Position numbers and translations under genes: made by a program
Part shown: in pieces, positions 9,836-15,955 of the stretch
How the letters are laid out: each line of letters opens with the position of its first letter
Position numbering within the stretch: the stretch's first letter is position 1
Source of the DNA: Bacteroidota bacterium
Lineage (GTDB): Bacteria > Bacteroidota > Bacteroidia > Chitinophagales > UBA10324
DNA: 64,000 nt
Assembly: GCA_014190575.1 (NCBI GenBank)
Contig: BJGQ01000003.1
Coordinates: 1-64,000, forward strand
Reading direction: 5' to 3'
The notes under the pieces: generated by a model
Told to the model about the DNA's origin: nothing
Databases searched by the model: none
The model's input: the letters and a program-made list of their open reading frames with translations, nothing else

Positions 9836-10906
9836 ATGAAAAAAATATTAATCGTAATTGTAGCCATCGCACTAAGCTCGCCTTCAGTGTTTGCCGGTAA
9901 TAAAGATCGTGCTGGTCAGGCAGGTGCTTATGAATTATTAATTAACCCATGGGCACGCAGCAGTGGTTGGCATGGATTGAATACAAGTAGTGTTCGCGGG
10001 CTCGAGTCATTGAATTTGAATGTAGCCGGATTAGCATTTACTCAAAAAACAGAAGTGCTTTTTGCACACTCAATTTACTTGCAGGGAACCGGAGTAAATA
10101 TTAATGCTTTTGGTTTTAGCCAGGCATTGGGAAAATCAGGTGGAGTTTTGGGTGTGGACTTAATGGCCATGAGTTTCGGGGATATTATGGTTACCACCGT
10201 AAATTTACCTGAAGGGGGACTTGGAACTTATCACCCTCAATTTATTAATCTCGGTATTGCTTATTCTAAAAGTTTTTCTCATAGCATTTATGGCGGTTTA
10301 GTTGTTCGGGCTATTACTGAAGGTGTAGCCGATGCGAAAGCTTCAGGTCTTTCTTTTGACGCGGGAATTCAATACATGACAGGGGATAAGAAATATGACG
10401 ACCGTGTTAAATTTGGAATTTCGCTTAAGAATATTGGAACAGCTTTGAAATTTCAAGGTGATGCTTTGTCGTTTAAAGGAAATGCTGCTGAAGGTGATTA
10501 TCAAATGACTGTTTCGCAAAGGTCGCAGCAATTTGAACTTCCATCATTGTTGAATATCGGAGGCTCTTATGATTTCCATTTTGGAAAAGCTAACGGTGAT
10601 AACAAAACTACTAACCGCGTAACGCTTGCTGTTAATTTTACATCGCATTCTTTTCAGCGCGACAACATTGGCGCAGGGTTAGAGTACTCGCTTAAAGACG
10701 AGTTTATGGCGCGTGTTGGTTATAACTATGAAACCGGATTGCTAAAAGAAGCATCAAGAACAAACGCATACACGGGCTTGGCTGGTGGTTTTACTTTTGA
10801 ATTACCAACTAAGAAAAATGGTCCTACCGTTGCGTTGGATTATTCTTACCGCGCTTCAAACCCATGGGGCGGCACCCACACTTTGGGGGCTCGAATTAAT
10901 TTGTAA
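9836..10906 (+). CDS. PorV/PorQ family outer-membrane beta-barrel protein
   Basis: A 356-residue protein with a signal peptide ending SVFAG. Its N-terminal mature segment, AGQAGAYELLINPWARSSG, is typical of PorV/PorQ (UPF0164) barrels. The rest is alternating beta-strand sequence ending GARINL. In described T9SS systems PorV accepts folded CTD cargo at the translocon and carries it to the attachment complex. Placement directly after a CTD cargo gene suggests a dedicated partner for that protein. It is probably a paralogue rather than the housekeeping PorV, which usually neighbours porU; no porU is seen here. A strong terminator follows. Confidence 0.8.
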   Translation: MKKILIVIVAIALSSPSVFAGNKDRAGQAGAYELLINPWARSSGWHGLNTSSVRGLESLNLNVAGLAFTQKTEVLFAHSIYLQGTGVNINAFGFSQALGKSGGVLGVDLMAMSFGDIMVTTVNLPEGGLGTYHPQFINLGIAYSKSFSHSIYGGLVVRAITEGVADAKASGLSFDAGIQYMTGDKKYDDRVKFGISLKNIGTALKFQGDALSFKGNAAEGDYQMTVSQRSQQFELPSLLNIGGSYDFHFGKANGDNKTTNRVTLAVNFTSHSFQRDNIGAGLEYSLKDEFMARVGYNYETGLLKEASRTNAYTGLAGGFTFELPTKKNGPTVALDYSYRASNPWGGTHTLGARINL

Positions 10907-10931
10907 TTTTACACCCACTTAATAGCAAGGC

Positions 10932-10969
10932 AAACGCTTCAGATAAAACTGAAGCGTTTTCTTTTTTTT
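10932..10969 (+). terminator. Rho-independent terminator of the TonB/T9SS/PorV operon
   Basis: Perfect 11-bp stem AAACGCTTCAG / CTGAAGCGTTT (10932-10942 and 10949-10959) with a 6-nt ATAAAA loop, followed by a T-rich tail to 10969. It ends the three-gene unit 26 nt after the PorV-like gene and before greA. Confidence 0.92.
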
Positions 10970-10987
10970 AATCAACAACCGAACAAC

Positions 10988-11461
10988 ATGTCTGAAACAC
11001 ATTACTTTACTGAAGAGGGACTCAATAAACTGAAGAAAGAAATTTCGGAATTAAGAACTAAGGGGCGTGCTGAAATTTCGAAAGCCATTTCGGATGCGCG
11101 CGATAAGGGCGACTTATCAGAAAACGCTGAATATGATGCGGCCAAGGATGCTCAGGGAATGCTGGAAATGAAAATTAACCAGTTGGAAACCACGCTTGCA
11201 AATTCCAAGTTGATTGATGTGAGTAAAATGGATAACAGCAAGGTGATGATTATGTCGAAAGTGAAGGTGAAGAACCTGGGTACTAAATCAAATCATCATT
11301 TTACATTGGTATCGGAAAAGGAAGCGGATATTAAAATCGGAAAAATTTCGGTTGGCTCACCTATAGGGCAGGGATTACTGGGAAAGATTAAGGGCGAAGT
11401 GGTGGAGATTACAGTGCCGAACGGTAAAATGAAACTGGAGATTATTGAAATAACTTTTTAA
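10988..11461 (+). CDS. greA: Transcription elongation factor GreA
   Basis: GreA enters the RNA polymerase secondary channel and stimulates cleavage of backtracked RNA. The 157-residue protein has the N-terminal coiled coil with the conserved tip GDLSENAEYDAAK (residues about 38-50), including the acidic pair that coordinates Mg2+. The C-terminal FKBP-like domain (about 80-157) contains KISVGSPIGQGLLGK. The length is normal. Transcription probably begins after the terminator at 10969; no clear -7 box fits in the 18-nt gap, so the promoter may overlap the hairpin, or readthrough may occur. Confidence 0.95.
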   Translation: MSETHYFTEEGLNKLKKEISELRTKGRAEISKAISDARDKGDLSENAEYDAAKDAQGMLEMKINQLETTLANSKLIDVSKMDNSKVMIMSKVKVKNLGTKSNHHFTLVSEKEADIKIGKISVGSPIGQGLLGKIKGEVVEITVPNGKMKLEIIEITF

Positions 11462-11554
11462 TAAAGTAAGCAACAAGTCAATACAAGTACTTAGTAAATA
11501 CGAGTATCTATAACCTGCAACAACAAACTAAAAACCCGAAACGCGCAACCGGTT

Positions 11555-11944
11555 ATGACCATTTTTTCTAAAATAATAGCGGGTGATATACCTTGTCATA
11601 AAATTGCGGAGACGGATGAGTTTATTGCCTTTCTTGATATTATGCCGCTGGCTATGGGGCATACTTTAGTGATTCCGAAAAAAGAGGTTGATTATATTTT
11701 TTCGCTCGACGATAAAACCCTTGCCGGGTTAATGTTGTTTGCCAAACAAATTGCGCCGGCTATTGAAAAGGCAGTACCTTGTTTGCGTATTGGCGTGGCT
11801 GTTATTGGTCTTGAAGTGCCTCATGCGCATGTTCACCTTGTTCCGCTTAATACAGTGGACGATATCAATTTCACCCGGCCTAAACTGAAGCCTTCGCAGG
11901 ATGAACTGGCAGTTGTTGCTGCTAAAATCAGAGCTAATATTTAA
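11555..11944 (+). CDS. HIT family (histidine triad) nucleotide-binding protein
   Basis: A 129-residue HIT-fold protein of the HinT branch, hydrolysing AMP-linked compounds such as adenosine phosphoramidates. The catalytic triad motif HAHVHLV is near residues 91-97, and the N-terminal part contains the usual IFSKIIAGDIPCHKI. Bacteroidota often place this gene after greA, as here (93-nt gap). The exact physiological substrate is not deducible. Confidence 0.92.
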   Translation: MTIFSKIIAGDIPCHKIAETDEFIAFLDIMPLAMGHTLVIPKKEVDYIFSLDDKTLAGLMLFAKQIAPAIEKAVPCLRIGVAVIGLEVPHAHVHLVPLNTVDDINFTRPKLKPSQDELAVVAAKIRANI

Positions 11945-11988
11945 GTAGTTTTTTATTGCAGTAATGCAATTTCTGTTAGCATAAAAAG

Positions 11989-12396
11989 TTAATCTCCCTT
12001 CGGCTCTGCTTTTTCTTTTGAGAGTATTTCAATAACCGTAATTTGAATATCGGGGGCATCCATAAACGGATGTTTAACTTTGTTCTTTTTCACCCGAAGG
12101 TTATAGATATAACCAGGCTCGTAATTAAAACCTGAAATGTATTCATAGGTCATTTCCCATTTATCAGTACCTATTAAATCGCCTTCCTGAATTGTATAGC
12201 AATCGGTTTGCCCCTCGTAACCGGAACATGGTATTTTATTTTCTTTAACCCGAAGGTTGGTTTTTTTGGGAATGACCTGTTGTCTGGTATCTGTTGATTG
12301 AGCTGTGCTATCAGCCGTAAGAAGCAATGCGATGAAAACCACAAAGCAGCAGAGCATACCTGTTGTCTTGATTGTTAACAGATGGTTTTTTTTCAT
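11989..12396 (-). CDS. DUF4377-like exported protein
   Basis: Small exported protein of unknown function. From the ATG at 12396 it opens MKKNHLLTIKTTGMLCC, a basic start plus hydrophobic segment ending near ADSTAQ, so Sec export is likely. The mature part has the pattern CSGYEGQTDCYTIQEG...W.MTYEYISGFNYEPGYIYNLRV followed by ITVIEILSKE, which I recognise as DUF4377-like. Two cysteines could form a disulfide. An ATG 15 codons upstream gives a hydrophilic leader ahead of the signal sequence and is less likely. It lies 26 nt downstream of the TonB-domain gene and is probably co-transcribed. Confidence 0.7.
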   Translation of the reverse strand: MKKNHLLTIKTTGMLCCFVVFIALLLTADSTAQSTDTRQQVIPKKTNLRVKENKIPCSGYEGQTDCYTIQEGDLIGTDKWEMTYEYISGFNYEPGYIYNLRVKKNKVKHPFMDAPDIQITVIEILSKEKAEPKGD

Positions 12397-12421
12397 TGTG
12401 TTTTTATTTTGAACGGTACAC

Positions 12422-12805
12422 CTAAAAATATTCGGCTTCAACAGGCTTACCGTTTTTTGTTGCCGGAATCCAGCGGGGCATGCTGTACATTAACCGTAAT
12501 GCTTCCTTGGCTAAGTTTGGTGCGTAGGGCACTCCGTTAATCAGTTGCACATTGGTAACTGCGCCGCTTGTGTCAACAATAAATTTCAGGTAAACTCCAC
12601 CTTGCAATCCCTTCGATTTTTCGGGCTCGGGATACCGAACACTATCGGCGAAGAATTGGCGCATGGCAGTAGGGCCGCCGGGATACTGAGGCGCGGTATC
12701 ATATACCGGTTCAGGCATGTTCCAGGGTAATGGGTTTTCGCCTTCCTGAGCAAAGCATAGGTTGCTAAATGCTATAATCGTTATTATAAAACCCAGTGAC
12801 TTCAT
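12422..12805 (-). CDS. Periplasmic TonB C-terminal-domain protein
   Basis: A 127-residue protein with a signal peptide ending LCFAQ (residues about 1-19) and then a TonB C-terminal-like domain. Visible motifs are YPGGPTAMRQFFADSVRYP, VYLKFIVDTSGAV, and MPRWIPATKNGKPVEAEY at the end. It has no transmembrane anchor plus proline-rich spacer, so it is not a full energy transducer. Isolated secreted TonB_C domains of this kind are common in Bacteroidota. It is followed by the DUF4377 gene; upstream lies a 114-bp very A+T-rich gap before the Hint gene. Its role is unknown. Confidence 0.8.
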   Translation of the reverse strand: MKSLGFIITIIAFSNLCFAQEGENPLPWNMPEPVYDTAPQYPGGPTAMRQFFADSVRYPEPEKSKGLQGGVYLKFIVDTSGAVTNVQLINGVPYAPNLAKEALRLMYSMPRWIPATKNGKPVEAEYF

Positions 12806-12919
12806 TTATTTTTTAATAAAATTTTTTCAAAATTGATTTATTCATAAATTTTATATTCTTAAAACACAACTAAACATATTAAAACGCATCTTCCAATAAT
12901 TTTTTAAAAATGTATTTAT

Positions 12920-13753
12920 TCACCACCCCATTTGCAATAATTTATAAGTACAGTAACTGTTGAACAGTGTGCTGCCAATTAAAATATCGTTAGCCCGGTA
13001 ATAACCCGTATCGCCATCGGGTAAAATATCATAAGTAAAGGAATCATTTAGTTCAGTAAAATATTTTTGAGTTACTGTGCTCTTGTCAAGAACAGTTCCT
13101 GTTTCGTACTGCGTAAGCGAAAAATAATCAACAGCAGCAGGATGGTCGGGAGTAACCTGCAGTTTGCGTCCATCTGCAAGTTCAATGTTAAGCATACGGT
13201 GATTGGGTTCAACAGCAATTTTATTAACTGCTATAATCGGCACAATTATTTTTTCTCCCGTGGCATTCACCGAGTAAACTGAATCGCCCTTCATCAATAA
13301 AGAAATAAGCACCTTGCCTTTTGGTGTTGAAATAAAAGTGGAAGCCGGCAGGCACCTGCATGAATTGGGTGTGCCTCTGAATTGTTTCTTATCGATGGTT
13401 TTATAAAGCAGAGTACCATCGTCTAACGAGCGAACAATCACCGGATCATCAAGCGTGGCCATTGGAATACATACATGTTCAATTGGCCAGGTGTAAACAT
13501 CTTTGGCACGGTAGTTCTTCTTGTTATAGCCCGAATAAATAACCACCACTTTGTTTTTTTGTGCCCAGCAACTGTTCAGGTAGCAACGAAAATCTGTGCC
13601 GGTAACAGGTGCATATTCATAATAGTCGCACTCCTGATTCAGCAAAGCCCCATCCTGAGCCGGAGGATTAACATTGTTATGGTTTTGTGCCTGAATATTT
13701 ATTGAATCAGCAACCAGTATGAGATATAGAAGAAAGGCAGTAACTGTTTTCAT
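12920..13753 (-). CDS. Secreted Hint (Hedgehog/intein) domain protein
   Basis: A 277-residue protein with a signal peptide ending IQAQ (residues about 1-22) and an N-terminal region of about 110 residues rich in Cys and Tyr that I do not recognise. The C-terminal half is Hint-like: it starts CLPASTFISTPKG (about residue 132), has the block-B motif TPDHPA with its Thr and His, and ends RANDILIGSTLFN. The His-Asn plus nucleophile junction of splicing inteins is absent and no C-extein follows. The likely activity, if any, is N-terminal cleavage or transfer rather than splicing. Both domain identity and export are inferred from sequence patterns. Confidence 0.75.
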   Translation of the reverse strand: MKTVTAFLLYLILVADSINIQAQNHNNVNPPAQDGALLNQECDYYEYAPVTGTDFRCYLNSCWAQKNKVVVIYSGYNKKNYRAKDVYTWPIEHVCIPMATLDDPVIVRSLDDGTLLYKTIDKKQFRGTPNSCRCLPASTFISTPKGKVLISLLMKGDSVYSVNATGEKIIVPIIAVNKIAVEPNHRMLNIELADGRKLQVTPDHPAAVDYFSLTQYETGTVLDKSTVTQKYFTELNDSFTYDILPDGDTGYYRANDILIGSTLFNSYCTYKLLQMGW

Positions 13754-13876
13754 TTAGTGGCTGGTTGCAACTTTTGATTTTGTTAAGTCGAAAATAAGAT
13801 ATTAAAGGAACAGAAATTCCATAAAGGCTTTGAACTACTTCTTAACTCTTCCCGGATTCTCAGAAATAAAATCTTT

Positions 13877-14118
13877 TCATCCAGTATAACTCTTTCTCTT
13901 ACTCACTGGTTTTCCTTTCTGAAAATGATGACACAGCGCAACAGCCATTGCATCAGTAGCATCAAAAAATTGGTGCTGTTCTTTTATGGCGAGTATGCGG
14001 CTAATCATAGCGGCCACCTGTTCCTTGCTTGCGTTACCATTTCCGGTAATGCTTTGTTTTTTTTCTTGGGTGAATATTCAAACACAATCGATGTAAGCAA
14101 TTTATATGCGGCGCAATA
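13877..14118 (-). pseudogene. ruvC: Decayed 3' fragment of ruvC (Holliday junction resolvase)
   Basis: Minus-strand translation ending with TGA at 13879-13877 gives KQSITGNGNASKEQVAAM, then FFDATDAMAVALCHHFQ, the C-terminal third of RuvC including the catalytic Asp region DATDA. Upstream, in another frame, IVFEYSPKK continues the homology to about 14118. The two parts are separated by a one-base deletion in a run of eight A (T8 at 14057-14064 on the plus strand; nine would restore the frame). The N-terminal two thirds, including the GIDPGT catalytic motif, are absent, and the next gene begins at 14250. The fragment is a truncated, frameshifted relic. Confidence 0.85.
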
Positions 14119-14249
14119 TTTTGTTTCTATCAGAAAAAATGATTGAAGTGTTTTGGTTAAACAGTTTGTTAAGGAATAATTTTTGCCGATTATGTTACTT
14201 TCGTATTTACCGAAAGTCATCACAGTTGATTAAATAAAAACAAGTTGCC

Positions 14250-15137
14250 TTGAAAATAAAAATTGAAAGTATTGTTATCACAAATGCTATCTCATCTGCA
14301 TCAGGGTTGGCAGTTGCCGGAAACATTATTTGGATGGTAGGTGACGATGCTGATTATGTTACTAAATCAACTATTGGTCAAACAGATTTCAGAAGAATTA
14401 AATTGTGCGAAAATGCTTCTGAAGAGCGCTTGGCAAAAGCAACGAAGCACGATTTTGAAGCTTGCACCATAGGAGAGATTGCAGGGAAGCAATATTTGTT
14501 TGTGCTTGGTTCAGGTGGCCTGAGCCCATATAGGGAATCAATGTTTGCACTGAACATTGAAAATACTGAACAGTGTTATAAGCGGTCGCTGCAGCATTTA
14601 TACAATGCTATCAGAAGCAGTGCTGGATTGAAAGAAAAAGAATTAAACATAGAAGGCGCGGCAGTGGCCGGCGATAAACTGGTGTTATTTAATCGGGGAA
14701 AAAATTTTATTGTTTTACTGTCGTGGAAAAAATTTTCATCATTTGCGCTTCATGAAGATGCGACCGATATACCACCTTTTAAAATAATTATGATTGAATT
14801 GCCAATGGTCAATGGATTTCAAATTGGTTTTTCGGGTGCCTGTACTATTAACGAAAACGAATTGCTTTTCACCGCCACACTTGAAGAAACCCATGACCCG
14901 ATTGCTGACGGAGCAATAAAGGGCAGTTACATTGGCTTACTGAATCTGCAGGGCAACGATTTCGCACAAGTGGTTTCACTCACTCAAATGAAAAATAATG
15001 ACAACCATTTTGTCACTGACAAACTTGAAGCAATCGAAATAATTAAAATCAAAGGAAAAAATATGTCTGCCATTGCAGTCGCCGATAATGATGATGGTTC
15101 CTCCAAATTGTATTACTTATCAATTTGTATTGATTGA
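14250..15137 (+). CDS. Conserved hypothetical protein (DUF6929-like, possible beta-propeller)
   Basis: A 295-residue protein that I do not firmly recognise. The sequence has repeated short beta-strand patterns (SASGLAVAGNIIWMVGDD; EGAAVAGDKLVLFNRG; GFSGACTINENELLFTA; KLEAIEIIKIKGKNMSAIAVAD) suggesting a propeller-like fold. It resembles Bacteroidota proteins grouped as DUF6929. No signal peptide or membrane segment is visible. The start is TTG at 14250; there is no nearby in-frame ATG. It stands alone, divergent from the ruvC relic and convergent with the NTF2-like gene. Confidence 0.7.
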   Translation: MKIKIESIVITNAISSASGLAVAGNIIWMVGDDADYVTKSTIGQTDFRRIKLCENASEERLAKATKHDFEACTIGEIAGKQYLFVLGSGGLSPYRESMFALNIENTEQCYKRSLQHLYNAIRSSAGLKEKELNIEGAAVAGDKLVLFNRGKNFIVLLSWKKFSSFALHEDATDIPPFKIIMIELPMVNGFQIGFSGACTINENELLFTATLEETHDPIADGAIKGSYIGLLNLQGNDFAQVVSLTQMKNNDNHFVTDKLEAIEIIKIKGKNMSAIAVADNDDGSSKLYYLSICID

Positions 15138-15250
15138 AGTTATTGCGTGTTATGGGCCCGTCAGATTTACAAAGCAACATGGCGATTAATGCGCAGTGTG
15201 TCCTTGCATGAAAACTTCATTATGCGGAAATGAATACTGCTTGAAACAAC

Positions 15251-15739
15251 TTACGGCATCTTGTTAGCGTGCCGTGTAACCAGGTACCAGTTTGTTGCTC
15301 GTTTTATATAAACTTCAGTATAGCCTAATTGCAAATCGAACGGTGTTCCATTCATTTCACCTGCAAATTTTCCATGACCATTAATAATTGCTGTAGTACC
15401 AAACATTCGAATAGCAGCATCGGTAATTGATACATTAATCAGCTTTAATTTTCCGTTTTTAAAATCGTTGATCATGTCTTGTTTATGTTGTATCCAACTG
15501 TTTGAATGAACATATAGAATATCCTCATCCAATATAGTATTCAACGAATCCAGATTCAGGTTAATCATCCACTTAAATTTTTGTGCAGATAAATAAAGTA
15601 GTGAGTCACTGATAGTGTAAGTAACTATCGAAGTTTTTGAAACCGGAATTGAAAACGACTGCGGCGCCGATTGAGAATTAAATAATAAACCCGAACTTAA
15701 AATCAGTAGCAGGCAAAAACCTTTGGTGATTGTTTTCAT
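15251..15739 (-). CDS. Exported NTF2-like (SnoaL/DUF4440-type) protein
   Basis: From the ATG at 15739 the protein is 162 residues: MKTITKGFCLLLILSSG is a signal peptide, followed by an NTF2-like cone fold (about residues 40-162). Recognisable pieces are LNLDSLNTILDEDILYVHSN, IINGHGKFAGEMNG and YTEVYIKRATNWYLVTRHA. Members of this family bind small ligands or act as cyclases or isomerases; no specific role is indicated. An ATG six codons further upstream is possible but places MLINRF ahead of the signal sequence. The gene is a single transcription unit. Confidence 0.78.
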   Translation of the reverse strand: MKTITKGFCLLLILSSGLLFNSQSAPQSFSIPVSKTSIVTYTISDSLLYLSAQKFKWMINLNLDSLNTILDEDILYVHSNSWIQHKQDMINDFKNGKLKLINVSITDAAIRMFGTTAIINGHGKFAGEMNGTPFDLQLGYTEVYIKRATNWYLVTRHANKMP

Positions 15740-15856
15740 AAATCTGTTGATTAACATTTATTAATGAGAGGAAAAGTAGTTTCAAATTTATAATTGCCAA
15801 AAAGAAGTGGAACATAGTTGTAAAGGTTGCTTATGTAACAGTCTCACCGTCCCGCC

Positions 15857-15880
15857 TCGGTTCGTGTCTTCACGAACCGA
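15857..15880. repeat. Perfect inverted repeat in intergenic space
   Basis: TCGGTTCGTG (15857-15866), loop TCTT, CACGAACCGA (15871-15880). The 10-bp stem is perfect and much more G+C-rich than its surroundings. It lies between divergent promoter regions (NTF2-like gene on minus, DUF5916 gene on plus), and only a weak T-rich stretch follows. It does not serve as a terminator for a neighbouring gene in either direction; a dispersed REP-like element is possible. Confidence 0.6.
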
Positions 15881-15955
15881 AATTGTTTTCACTCCAACAA
15901 ACAAATGTTAGCACCAAGCAATTTTTAATTGCAACATAATTTTATGTTTGCTTCA

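Noticed and set aside
11462-11554. Possible tRNA or small RNA in the greA-HIT gap
   Set aside because: No cloverleaf, CCA end or conserved T-loop could be found; the gap is low-complexity AT-rich sequence.
11955-11970. Small hairpin (ATTGCA/TGCAAT) between the HIT and DUF4377 genes as terminator
   Set aside because: The stem has only 6 AT-rich pairs and lacks a proper T tail on either strand.
13925-14223. Open frames on both strands in the gap between the Hint gene and the DUF6929-like gene
   Set aside because: The only homology in this stretch is the frameshifted RuvC C-terminus on the minus strand; the intact frames are shadows of it or non-homologous.
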